Of a stretch of DNA of 64,000 nucleotides, positions 13,255-25,394 are shown one piece after another; the first letter of the stretch is position 1, and every line of letters starts with the position of its first letter. The DNA comes from Hevea brasiliensis (Eukaryota; Streptophyta; Magnoliopsida; Malpighiales; Euphorbiaceae): NCBI RefSeq assembly GCF_030052815.1, contig NC_079505.1:73034701-73098700 (forward strand), given 5' to 3'. The translations under genes were made by a program, and so were the position numbers. The notes beneath the pieces are model-generated. The model saw only the letters and a program-made list of their open reading frames with translations, ran no database searches and was not told where the DNA came from.

Positions 13255-14079
13255 ATTAAATAATATTTAATTAAATTTTTCTTTTTTTTTTCTTTTCTGC
13301 TTTAAATATCCTTCTTTGGTGACTACTAATGACTCTTTCACCTGTTGCTACTTCAGATTAATTTCTTTTATTTATTTATTTTTTATAATAAACCCTCCAA
13401 TTTTTATCTATTTAAAATATATTTAAATTTATCTCTTTAAATTTATATCCATAACAACAAAATTAAATTTTATATTTAATATTAAGATCTTACTCTTTTA
13501 TTACTAGGGACTTATTTCCTACTCTTAATGAGATTTTATTTATTTTTTAATGTTTTAAATGATTTATTTGATATTTTAAAATATTATATGAATAATTATT
13601 TTTTATAAGAGATTTTAAATTTTAAAGTACAGATTATCTTTTATTAATAGAATTTGATATTATAACTTATTATTTAATTGACGTTTGATGATGATTTAAT
13701 CTTTTTTATAAGTCACAAAAATAATAAATTTTTGAAATAATAATATTATAAAAAATTTAATCAGTCATTCAAAATGAAAAATAATGAATTAGTATACGAA
13801 ATATTATTTTTTTGTCTATATTTATTATAAATAATGAGAAAATTTATATTTTATTTACGATATATATTAATGAATTATTAAATTTTTTATTAAAAATATT
13901 TAAATTAAATTTATACACATTTTAATTAATTTTTTTAAGAATCAATCAATAAAATTAGAAATTATCGTTTAAATATTAAAAAATTATAAAATTATAAAAT
14001 AACTCAACTACCATCAATTTTATATTTAATAATTAAGAAAGTATGCAAAATAAAATATAGTTAAATCTACAGGCATTCC
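9037..14079. other. AT-rich intergenic DNA
   Basis: No gene is supported. The open frame at 9562-9780 (72 codons) has no recognisable motif and unremarkable composition. Microsatellites occur at 11,419-11,445 (ATT), 12,932-12,952 (TA) and 13,215-13,249 (TA). Confidence 0.6.
13215..13249. repeat. (TA)n microsatellite
   Basis: A pure TA run of about 17 units. Confidence 0.95.
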
Positions 14080-15010
14080 ACTTTTTAATGAAAATAACTA
14101 AACCAGAGACAGAAATGTGCTGACAGACTGCAAACAGCGTGCTACTCTTTTCTTTCTTTTTTTTTTTTTTTGGAACCATCGGCCTATGTTCCTCCTTTCT
14201 TTAAATTTTTTAATTAATTAATTGAATTTTAAATTCTCAATTTTAACAAAAAAAAATAAATAAATACAATACCACTAAGCTCTGACGTGTTCCCGCCAGA
14301 AACTACAATGTGCTCGTTGGAAACCACCCGTTCGATCTTTTGCGCAAACAAGGCCTATGACCACGGCTATCGAATCTGTTCTATATCTATATCAAATACT
14401 GTGCCCAACGAATCGAATTAATTGTTCCTTACACTTTATTAAAAATTTTGGATATTATTTATGTATATAAAATATGTTATGTTTTTTTAAAATAAATTAT
14501 ATAAAAAAATAAAATTTAAATAATTATACAACAATATTTATTTAAAATTTGCACGGCAAAAAGAAAGGCAAATGCAGAATTTTCTGGTGTGTATAACATC
14601 TGGATCAGTTATGATGAGTTCCCAGTTTAAACCGTACGATCCACGCGCATCTCTAGAATCCTCGAAAACCACGACAATGAATTAAAATCATGCCCCGGTA
14701 TCATGTGAATGATGTGATTCCCTTCTTATCATCCACCGCAACTGCACGTGGCCCCACTGTTTAAAAAGAATTCTTTAAAGAAACCTGTCCATGTTCCATT
14801 TTCTATATATGTTCTAAATAATAAATTTGGAAAAAGACCAGTTATGGCAGTGGTACGTGGAAACGTGCAAGGAACGGCAAGTTGACAGAGTTGATTTTCG
14901 AGGTGCGAAAACGAGCTGACACGCCAGCTGCCAAAGATGACACCGTGAAACTACTGACACGGTAATGTTAGACTTGGACGTGTCGTTTGAAATTGAAAAC
15001 GCAAATTTTA
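14080..15010. other. Less AT-rich noncoding island with ACGTG motifs
   Basis: This block is clearly less AT-rich than its flanks and has no long reading frame. It holds several ACGTG cores: GACGTG near 14,283, CACGTGGCCCC near 14,745, TACGTGGAAACGTG near 14,850-14,867 and GGACGTGTC near 14,977. ACGTG is the core of plant G-box/ABRE elements bound by bZIP and bHLH factors. It could be a distal regulatory region or a remnant of a lost gene's promoter; neither can be shown here. Confidence 0.4.
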
Positions 15011-15957
15011 ATTAAATAGAGGTTCAGCGGGTGTTTAGTTAAATGTAATCGATCGATACTTAAATAAACAAATTAGAATATTTAATAAATTTTAAAAATA
15101 AAATTAATAATTAATAAATAATTAATATAATATTCATTAATTATAATTTATATCAATGAGTTATTTTTTATAATTGATTTAATTTTATTTTTTATTTTTA
15201 TCATATTATTTCTTTTATTTAATTTAAAAATTAATATTATTAATACTTTTATATTTTATATTTATAATCTTAATATTTTAAATAACACTTTTTAATTTTA
15301 TAAAAATATTTTTATTAATAATATAAAATATAAAATATTTATTTATATCTAAAAACTTAAAATTAATTAAAAAATTTTTCTTTATAATAATTACTTTATT
15401 ATTTTATCAATATTTTTTAAATTATTTAATTATTTTTAAAAAAATTTTATTCTTTTTATTTTAATAATAAAATAAATAATATAATATAATAAATTTATAA
15501 TTTTATATTTATTTTAATAATAAAATAAATTATATAATATATATTTTTATAAATTATTTTTCTTACCAACAATAATAATTAAAATAATTTTATTAAATAT
15601 TTAACATAAATTAACTATAATTATTTATCAGATATTAATTATTAATAAATAATAATAATAATTAATTATATCTAATAATTAAATTAAATAGGTATTTAGT
15701 TACAAGTCATTTACTTACGGAAGCGGCTAATTTTTTCATTTTAAGAAAAAAGAAAATTATATATTAATTAACTGAGGTGGGGCCGTGGTAACGAAACAGG
15801 TAAGCCATCAATCCCACCAACTCCAATGAATTTAAATAAAATTAATAATTTTATATATTTAAATATTAATTATAATTTAAAAATAATTATAATTCAAATT
15901 TTTTATTTTAATTTCAATTTAACACCGTCAATATTTAACCTAAATCAAATTTAAATC

Positions 15958-15960
<3 letters not shown>

Positions 15961-15995
<35 letters not shown>
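15961..15995. repeat. (TA)n microsatellite
   Basis: A pure TA run followed directly by a long T tract. Confidence 0.95.
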
Positions 15996-16013
<18 letters not shown>

Positions 16014-17212
16014 TTATTATTTTTATGGAATGCACAATGATCGAGCGATGATATGCCTTATCAGATAGGCCTACAGTGGGCTTGAGAGATGGTGATAACT
16101 TTGTGTGCAAAGCAGAGAAGCATTAGAGAGTTAAGGGTATTATTTCCTGTTGGCACTCGATGATTAAGTTAAAAATGTTAGAGAGAATAGTTTTTTTTAT
16201 AGAAAATATAAGTATTCAAAGTAAATTTGATTCAATCGATTTACCTGATAGAAGTGTTACCTTATATATTGACTGCTGGATCAATAGAGGTGCTAAATAT
16301 AATGTGTCAGCACTCACTTGATTGTAGCTTTTGATTTTAGTAGCATATTACTCAGAATTTGTCCCTAATTATAAGTATTTCGTTATTTTTACTACAGCGA
16401 TTATTCCTTTGATAACAATAAGATTAATTATAGACATAATGTATATATGAGTCCCTTAGTTGGTTGAGGTCTACATGTCATTAATTTATAAGTCTAATAT
16501 TTTTTAGTGTATATATATATATATATATATATAATTTTATAATTTAATTTGTTTGGTTGGATTTAAATATTTATTAACTTGATTTGACGAAATACAGACT
16601 GGTAAAGGAAAGAGATGTTGATGACGATGTAGACATGGGTGGTGGTGGGGTCCAAAGATGAGGATGGTGATTGGATCCGGTTGTCGACCACCGGGGCAGA
16701 TATTTTATGATAATAGCATCAATCGGGTGGTTGAGAATAGCGAGTGGGCTCCAGTCTCTCTTTTCATATCTATTACACTATCACGTTTTATTCACGCACA
16801 CGGCCCATGGGGCTGCTTCCATTTCTGCCTCATGCCAATTTCTTGTTTATCAGGAGGCTAAACATGTTTATTACTAAAATAAATTTTCATTAATTTACAA
16901 AATAAAGGGTCAATAAAACAATCCCAATGATATATTTAAACTAATTCAATTTTTTATTTAAAAATAAAATTAATAAAAATTTTATTTTAATTTTAAATTA
17001 TTATAATTTATAAATTTATTCGATTTTAATTAGATATACTTTTTTATAGATTGAGTCAATGAATAATTTTTTATAATTTAAAATTGTTTAATTCAAATCA
17101 ATTTTAAAAAGCTTAAGTAATCTACAACTTCAGGGCATGAGTTAGATGATCTAAACTTATTAGATGCGGTATATTTACATATTTTAATTATAATTGACTT
17201 CAATTAATTAAT

Positions 17213-17284
17213 AATGAAAACAGTTAGGCTACATGTGAAAATTATTATAATGAAAACAGTCAGGTTATCTGTGAAAATCATCAT
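17213..17284. repeat. Tandem duplication, 36-bp unit
   Basis: Two adjacent 36-bp copies start with AATGAAAACAGT and differ at a handful of positions (for example TTAGGCTACATG versus CAGGTTATCTG). Simple local duplication. Confidence 0.8.
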
Positions 17285-20200
17285 ACTCAAATTTATTAAT
17301 ATTTTTAAAATTCAAACTGATAAAAATTTATTCTTAATTATCTAAACTCGTCTCAAATTTAATTATTGTTGTTAAAAAAATATAAATCTTTTTAATTTTA
17401 TATATTTTAATTAATAATTTACATAAAAATTTTATTTTTTATTAATAATAATTATTTTAAAATTTTGTAATTCCATTAAATATTTAAATTCTATTTTATT
17501 TAAAATAAAATATGTAAAAATTTATAAATATTATTATGAAATATATATATAGAGAGAGATTTGAATAATAGAGATTGAACATGTAAAATTTGAATTCATT
17601 ATAAATATCATTCTTCAAACCTGACCCGTCTTAAACCTATTATATATTATCTAAATTCATTTTATTAAGGTTCGATCGAATTCGATATCTGTAAAAACTT
17701 ACTCATTACTATTCTTACGACTAATGATATATATATATAAAGATTTCATTGAATAATAAGAGTATAAAAGAAAGTAAAATCCATAAAACATATTAATATG
17801 GTCTTATACACCCTTTACAAAAAATTGAGGAATTAAAAACAAAGTTTTTATATCTACCTTCACCGTAGGGTGAGAATGTTTGACCAAGGGCCAATTCAAC
17901 CTACAAACTGACCCAAGTCAATGATTTTATCCCTTCAAACCGGCGGTTCTGAATCAAAATCAATCTGATTCAAAAAACTATTTTATTTTATTTTTTTCTT
18001 AAAATTTATATTAAATTAATATTTAGAAAATTTTAATTTTGTACAATAGAAACTAAATAAAAGATATCTGAAAATTTATTATAGCTTAATAATATATAGA
18101 GTTAAACCATAATCCGACTAAAATTATTTCCAATCAAAACCATTTTCAAACCTAAATGGAGCAGAACCATGAGATATTGGTTCGAGCTAAAACCGGCTTA
18201 TGGCCAGGTCTATATTATTTGATAGATCGATCCAAAAGTTTGTTATAATCTATAAATTTATAACATCACAAAAGTTACACAAATATTTATAAGCATATTA
18301 TTCATCAGATGAACTAAGATAAAAATCTTCAATTGATATATATATATATATAAAAAAGTTAATAAATCCACTTAAAGAGGATAAAACTAAAGTTATCCTA
18401 GGCCAAAATCTCCAATAGCATAAAAATTATATTTTATTAACTAAGAAAAAAACTTGAAAAGCAGAAAAAATGAAAGGCAAATGGCTACTTGGCCGACGAC
18501 AGCCCTTCAAATAAAAAAAAGAGAGACTGTTTTGAAAAAAAGAAAAAAAGTGGAGAGAAGAGGCTGCGAGATGCGACATAATTATTAAGTTGTTATCTTT
18601 ACTTTTACAGAAATTAACACTATTTTAATAAAAATTTATAAAAAAATAAATTTATTTAAAAAAATAAATCATTTAAATATAAAAAATTTTAAATAACAAA
18701 ATTTAAATTCATATTTTCTCCATCATCTAATATTAAAATTAAGGTAGTGAACACCTAACTCGTCTTCATCAAGCATGCAAGTTCGCGGCAGTAGCGCTCA
18801 ATTTTCTCATAGGTGCGTGAAAAGGCTAAACATGGTTTAACAACTGACAGTACAAAGGGAAAGACATCTGCCACCTGTACTTTGAGGAGAGAATCAAGTT
18901 TTTCTTTTTAGTTTATTTTTAAATTTTAATAAAATTAAAATTAATAGATTAAATTTCTTATTTTTTTCTTTAAATAAAAAATTAAAAAATTTTAATTTCT
19001 TAATTATTGAGAGAAATTTATTAATTTCTTAATTTAAATTTAAAAATTAATATTTTTAATTTTTTAATTTTCTTTATTTTTAACTTAAATTAAGTTTAAA
19101 GTCAAAATTTTATATTAATTTAATTAAAAATAAATAAAGTTAAACTTCATAACTAAGTATAATGATGAAATTAACGTTAACCTTTTTATTTGTCAATGGA
19201 GGTACCTCTAGCAGCCATGGCCCCACCGGCCAATCAATTAAGAAAGTAAATTTTTATCTCATTTTATTAAAATGAATAGAGTTATTTCAATTAATTTTTA
19301 TGCATTATAATATAAGAATTTAAGGTCCAAAATTTAATAATATATTTTTTTTCAAAATTTTCAATACATAAAAACTCATATACTCTGAAAATAATTAGCA
19401 TTAAAAATAATCACTGTTTATTTTGTTAACCTTTATAATAATCTGTATTATAATAATGAAAAGGAAAAAAAAAATTATTTCCTAATCTGTAATGAAATTT
19501 AGTTTTAGCTCAAAATTTGTCATATAGAAATAAGAAAAATTCTTATTTATATTTAAAAAATTATCAATTTAAGATATGATATATATAATGGGATTCACAA
19601 TCCAAGAGGAAGAAAGATAGATCTCTTGCCTTTTATTTTTATATTTAATAAAAATTTATATTTTTAAATATATTAATTAGAATTAAAGAATATTAAAAAA
19701 AATTAAAATAGTAAAATAATTTTTTTTAAACTATTTTTTAAAAACTGTAATTAAGATGATACTTTTTTTTTTACCTCAATACTGTACGAACATATTTAAA
19801 ATTTTCAATTTGACATTAGAAAAATGTACGGATACTACTACACTATATTTCACCCATAAAATCTGTGTGCCATATTAGACTGATTAGTTGAAGTTATTAA
19901 GCCCAGAGCCGAATCATTAAATAATTTACTCCATATCTGTTTATTGTTTACCTTCAAACCCATTGTATTAAATTTTATACTTTTCTCAACCAATTTGTTC
20001 AAATCAAATTGTTTACGATAAATGAGAATGCCGCATGTAGATTATATTTACATATATTTTTTTAGATCTCAACCAATTATAATTTATTTTATAATGAGAA
20101 AATATACTATATAACATATCAATTATTATTATTACCTTTATTGAATATCCATATGAAAAAAGGAAAGTATGCTAAAGAAGAAGGACAACGTGTAAAGATG

Positions 20201-21006
20201 ATATCTATTCATATATGACAAGATTTTGGCAAACTTTGGACAGGTTTTAAATGTGTTGTGTGAATAACAAATGTGATTCTTCTTTGCATAGTATATATAA
20301 TTGTTATTTTTTGAAGTAGAATTAGTGCCTATCACCGTCTTCATCATCAACGCCATTTTAGTCTAGACAAAGTTTCCAAACAAACAAGTGTGCTATCCTA
20401 TCCTTGCCTTTGCATTCGACTTTTCCCCTCTATCTAATCTTCCAAATAAGTTGTATCGAACGTCCATATCACCATCCAGTCGAATCCAGCTTTTATCGAC
20501 ATAATCCTAATTTAATATGCAAACCTTTTTATTTTATCAATAATACCCTTCACACTTGCCTTCTTTATTCTTTCTCCTACCAGACAAACGAGAATCAAAT
20601 ATTTGGGTTCCGTGTTAATTCAAATCATCTTAAATTAAATTTATTTTATTATTTTAATTTAATTGTAAAATTAAATTAGAGAACAAATATAATTTTAATT
20701 ATAAATCTATTAATATATTATATAATATACTTTTTAATATTCAAGAAGTAATTAAAATATAAATTATATAATATCTTGTTTATTAGTTAATAGAATTATT
20801 TTTAAAATTGAAATATGAATTAAAAATCAAATTAAATAAAATTTAAATAAAATATAAAAAAATAAAATTTTATTAAAAAATCGATTTAATTTTTATTTTT
20901 AAGTAAATCTCAAACCGAATCCGCATATCCCAATTACCAAACAAGGTTGCAATTCCCGACCATTCACCAACTCCGCACGATCAACCACACCCTGGTTGTT
21001 CCATGT

Positions 21007-21031
21007 GGCCGAGCCGAGCCGAGCCGAGCCA
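21007..21031. repeat. GCCGA pentanucleotide tandem
   Basis: About five direct copies of GCCGA lie roughly 310 bp upstream of the TATA box of the acidic-protein gene. The location makes a promoter role possible but unproven. Confidence 0.8.
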
Positions 21032-21320
21032 AAGGAAGACAAAGCCAAATTTACTTGAGGAGACAGAAAAGCTTATGGCCGTGATTGACTAGGCTTGTGG
21101 GTCCCATCGGACCGGACTTGAAGACAGATTTCAAAACGATTAATAAAATAGTAAAAATAGAAACCTCCCGTACCCAAAAAAGAAGAAAACAATTAATAAA
21201 GGCGAAACGTCCTTGATGGCCTAAGTATTTTTTGGTTCACGCGCCTGTCTGTCGCATCATTACTCACTCTCTCTTCGTATTTCTTTCTCGCTCTACATTT
21301 TCTCTCTCTAGTGTTTCTTG

Positions 21321-21327
21321 TATATAA
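21321..21327 (+). promoter_or_regulatory. TATA box of the acidic-protein gene
   Basis: TATATAA lies 118 bp upstream of the ATG at 21,445 and is preceded by a CT-rich stretch (about 21,265-21,312) like plant pyrimidine patches. The leader between them contains no upstream ATG, so the first AUG would be the one chosen. Confidence 0.65.
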
Positions 21328-21444
21328 GCTCATAACCTTGCCACCCCAAGACACAACCGAAGAACATATTATTCCCCAAGTACTGAAAGAAAATCAAAGC
21401 CCTAGCCCTACTTTGCTGTATAAAGGTTTCTCTGTTATATTGTT

Positions 21445-21987
21445 ATGGAGGAGCATAGCAACAAGAAGCGTGTCAGGGAGGACGAGGTCGAGGCTGAGTT
21501 TGATTTGCCTGAGGCGAAGAAAATAAGGGATGATTTATTGGATATTCTAGACGAGTCGGATCCTGACCCGACGACTCAGGATCTAGACTCTGTTATGAAG
21601 AGTTTTGAAGAGGAGATATCTGCCTCCTCTTCGCCAGTCGTTGTCGACCTGACGTCGGATTCCGGTGAGTCCCAGCCTGAACTTGGGTACCTTCTTGAAG
21701 CTTCAGATGATGAGCTTGGGTTACCTCCATCTGCAACTTCTTCTGGGGAGGAGGCTAGAAATGAAGTAAAGGAGCTGGTGCGAGTGGACTCAGGTGGAAA
21801 TGATGGATTATGGGTGTTTGAGGATCAGATCCCGAGTTATGACTCGTTCGAATTGGGAATCATTGAAAATTATAACACCGAGTATGCGGCGTTTGATGAC
21901 GGATTGTTCGACTATTCGAATGTATGTTTCGATTCGTCCGATTATTCGGATTATTCTTGGCGGCTGGGATCCATGCCGGCCGAGTAA
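21445..21987 (+). CDS. Small acidic plant protein with SUMO-interaction-like motif (function unknown)
   Basis: A single-exon gene for a 180-residue protein rich in Asp, Glu and Ser. The ATG is the first after the TATA box. A basic cluster at residues 7-11 (KKRVR) could be a nuclear localisation signal. Residues 21-39 form a likely helix (EAKKIRDDLLDILDES). Residues 65-73 read VVVDLTSDS, followed by acidic and Ser residues; this matches the hydrophobic-core-plus-acidic pattern of SUMO-interaction motifs. Further acidic blocks are at 85-92 (EASDDELG) and 144-171, the latter rich in Tyr, Asp and Phe. There is no signal peptide or membrane segment. It resembles uncharacterised proteins conserved in plants; no enzymatic domain is seen. 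A nuclear SUMO-reader or transcription-cofactor role is inference only. GC content is far above the flanking DNA, supporting a real gene. Confidence 0.85.
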   Translation: MEEHSNKKRVREDEVEAEFDLPEAKKIRDDLLDILDESDPDPTTQDLDSVMKSFEEEISASSSPVVVDLTSDSGESQPELGYLLEASDDELGLPPSATSSGEEARNEVKELVRVDSGGNDGLWVFEDQIPSYDSFELGIIENYNTEYAAFDDGLFDYSNVCFDSSDYSDYSWRLGSMPAE

Positions 21988-22591
21988 ATGAAGAAACCAA
22001 ACGTTTCGGCTAACGGCACTATGAGACGATACCGTTACCGTCCATCCCGCATATTTTTGTAAATTTTATTTTATTTTATTTTTTTCCATAGGAGGTAAAA
22101 AGAAATATATGTAGGAATAGGATTGAAAGGATGACGCCGTAACTGAGTGAGAAATTGGTTCGTTTTTTTCTAATGTTTGGATTATACATTGTTCACGAAT
22201 CTGTTCTTGCTCTGGTTCATGAGGAAAGAAAATCCTAATGATACACTTATTTTTTATTAAAAAATTCCTTGTTTTTTTAATTGAAAGCTAAAGTCCCACC
22301 GCCTCCCAAGAAAAATTAAAGGCTATTTTTGTTGAGTAGGATACGCCGCGATTATTTTTAGGGTTTCATAATCATACCTAAAATGGTGGGATGGTTGTTT
22401 GTATTCCATTTTATTAGATTCATGAAAAATTATTGAATTTATTTGATTTGAAATTAAATGTGATATATTTTATGTATAATGACTAAAATAATATGAAGAA
22501 CAGCGTTTATATAATTGTTTTTAACGTTCTAATCTCAATCATTAAGATGGAATTAGTGCGTGTAATAAATACGATGTTAAAAGTCACAAAA

Positions 22592-22595
<4 letters not shown>

Positions 22596-22625
<30 letters not shown>
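22596..22625. repeat. (TA)n microsatellite
   Basis: A pure TA run of about 15 units. Confidence 0.95.
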
Positions 22626-22628
<3 letters not shown>

Positions 22629-23681
22629 ACAAGGAGTTTATCTTGTCTCTTTAGTGAAAGGAAATTTTGAAAATCAAGGAAAAAAATTATGATGGAGCAC
22701 ATGGGTTTAAGAAAAACTGGCCATGGCAGATCAAGTTCTAACCAAGGGCCGCGTTAGGTTTCTGATTGAGACTATCGTTCGAGATGAGCATATTCAAATG
22801 TATGGCACAGAAGAGATGAGAGAGAATTGTTGAAGGAAATTTTAGCAAAAAAAAAAAATCTAAGCAAAAATAAATTTTAATAAGGGAAAATTATACATGC
22901 AGGATTATTTTGGTGGGAAACCTCTATAAATCTATTTAGAAGTCTATTTATTAAAAAAAAAATTATTTTTTTTATTTTTAATTTAATTAATTCACATAGA
23001 AAATTATTTTTTTATTGTTCCAAGTTAAATTGTCAGGATTCTAACATTAACAAATAAAATGTTGATGGGCTCAATAGCAAAAAATTTTAAATAATACTCT
23101 TTGTTTATAAAGTTTGAAATATAGCTATTAAATAATAAAAAGCACTTGGGCAAATTTTTATTTGGCGGAAAAACTAGTTGTTATTTCACTTTTTTTAAAA
23201 ATTTGATAGGTCATCATTTTTTGATATTAGCGTGTTAATTTTAAAAATTATTGTATTAATTTTAATTTAGCCTCATTTTTTGTTTGAATATAATTTAAAT
23301 TAGCTACTACTTGAAAGAGATGTGATTTTCTAAAAATCTTTTAAAAAATTATTTTAGACCTTTAAAATATTAAAAACATGTCTTAAAATATTTTTAAAAA
23401 ATAATAATAAATAAAATAATATAATTTAAATTTAGTTTCTCTCTATTTTTTTTTTTTATATATTGAATCTAAGATTTCAAAACCAAGTTACTTGAAACCA
23501 TAAGCATCTCCAAGTATTTAAACATTTTCAATCATCCTATGACACTTTGAACCATATTAATTAGTTCTTTCAAAATCCTTCATCACTTAACACAACCATA
23601 ATAACTTGGTTTGCATTAACATACAAAATTAATCGACTTCTTCCTAATATATTACTTTTATTAGATTATGAGAAAATTTTG

Positions 23682-23803
23682 AAATAAATTTATTTTGAAT
23701 AATTTTAAAAGATAGTTCAGAAATTTTTTTTTTGTTATTTTATAGTTTAAAACCTTTTATAAAATAAATTTATTTTGAATACTTTTAAAAGATAGTTCAG
23801 AAT
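23682..23803. repeat. Direct repeat, 42-bp unit spaced 80 bp
   Basis: A nearly identical 42-bp block (AAATAAATTTATTTTGAATA to GATAGTTCAGAA) occurs at 23,682-23,723 and again at 23,762-23,803. Confidence 0.85.
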
Positions 23804-24845
23804 TTTAAATTTAATTTTTCAGAATTTTAAATTTATTTTAAATTTATTTTTCATATTTTATAGCTAAAATATTTTAAAAAATAATTTTCTAACAGAAATT
23901 TTGACATCAGTGCAAAATAGACTCTATAGAAACTTGCAGTTGTAAACATGTAATGGATTTTATTTTCATATTTATTTTCTTGTAAAACAAGATTTTGTAA
24001 ATAAATAATGTGCTCCAGAATTAGGCCTCCTTGATTTCAACATTCTTGGGCATCTGATGTCTCAGGCCTTCATATATTATACAGCCCCTCAATCGCACTT
24101 GCGAACCAAACTCTTCAATGGCCCAATGTTACATTTCTCAACTCAACAATTCAAACCCAAAATTTTTTCACTATTTTTTTTTTTAAATTTAAACTCATAT
24201 TTTAAAAATAATTTTAACATTTTAAATGTTATATCTGTTATTAACTCTCTGTATCTAAATGTTATGTCTATCATTAATTGATATTTTTTATTAATTTAAT
24301 TAAATAAAAAATTTAATAAATTAATATTATAATAATTTAAAAGATAATATTTTTATTGATCCAATTAAATAAAAAAATTTAAAAAGAATAAAATCATAAG
24401 AAAAGTATACAAGTCACTTAACTCTAAATATGGCATACATCATTGGTCACTCAATGCTATGTCACTATGCGCAGCACAATTGGATAATTTTGGAGTGGCA
24501 ATAAATAACTTTTATCTTTATTTTTAATATATAAAAAAATATTTCAATTCATATTTATGAATATATAAATTTTGTAAAACAATAAAAAAAATTGATATAA
24601 AAACGACGAGAGATGATGCATGTTTCCTTAATCCAATCAAAATCTTTATAGAAATCGCCTCAAAAACATTCTCTAGCATCAACAAACAAAGATCATTCCA
24701 TGTATGCAACGCGTGTCAACTTGCTACAAGGCAAATTCACAGCTAAACTCTTGCTGGAAAAGAAGCAACAAAATCATACCAAATTTACCACATTAACAAA
24801 AATACCCTCGAATATTCTTTTCTTGTTGGCTTGTGTTCTACTGGG

Positions 24846-24849
<4 letters not shown>

Positions 24850-24892
<43 letters not shown>
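24850..24892. repeat. (AAT)n microsatellite
   Basis: A pure AAT trinucleotide run of about 14 units. Confidence 0.95.
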
Positions 24893-24893
<1 letters not shown>

Positions 24894-25389
24894 TATTTTA
24901 ACGTGCATTGTATATTATCTATATCTAATATATGTATTTATGATTTAATTTTTTTATGTATAATTGTAGAAAAAATTCAAAATTAATTAATAATAAACCT
25001 TGAAACTAATAATAATTTCCTTCAAAGCATTTAAGTAAATAATATATATTATTATTTAAAAAAATCTTTTATTTTATCTAAGCATATTCGAAATATTCTA
25101 TTATTATATATAATCCTTTCTTTTTTCAAATTTTTTTATTATTTATAAATTTTTAAAATTAAAATTAACTTTAATAATAAAAAAATTAAAATTTTTCAAA
25201 ATTTTGCTATTATAGCTAATTTTTTAATTTTTTAAAATTTTAACTTGATTTTAAATAATTATTATTTTTAATGACAGGTGAAAGTTGAAATAAATAAACA
25301 GTCAAAATTATGATGTATTAATTGACTAAAAAAATAAACAATACTTAAAATTATTTCACATTAGCTTATTTAAAGTAATTTTGATTATT

Positions 25390-25394
25390 GATTA
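25390..25394. repeat. Left target-site duplication GATTA
   Basis: GATTA immediately precedes the 5' LTR and is repeated exactly at 35,275-35,279 after the 3' LTR. This shows that both LTRs belong to one insertion. Confidence 0.93.

Larger units (their letters stand above)
15011..21000. other. AT-rich intergenic DNA
   Basis: No gene is supported. It contains (TA)n tracts at 15,961-15,995 and 16,509-16,533, a 36-bp tandem duplication at 17,213-17,284, and a less AT-rich patch at about 16,600-16,860 with a 68-codon open frame of no recognisable type. Region 17,880-18,220 has GGTTC/ACCGG-rich words like those of decayed plant MITEs, but no termini were found. Confidence 0.55.
21988..25389. other. 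3' flank of the acidic-protein gene and AT-rich intergenic DNA
   Basis: The first 200-300 bases probably hold the 3' UTR. The rest shows no gene. It contains (TA)n at 22,596-22,625, an 80-bp-spaced direct repeat at 23,682-23,803, and an (AAT)n tract at 24,850-24,892. Confidence 0.55.

Noticed and set aside
15011..15710. Possible MITE bounded by GTGTTTAGTTA and GGTATTTAGTTA
   Set aside because: The two ends are in direct, not inverted, orientation and no target duplication was found.
17880..18220. Remnant of a GGTTC/ACCGG-rich MITE
   Set aside because: Suggestive words but no termini or duplication; too weak to annotate.
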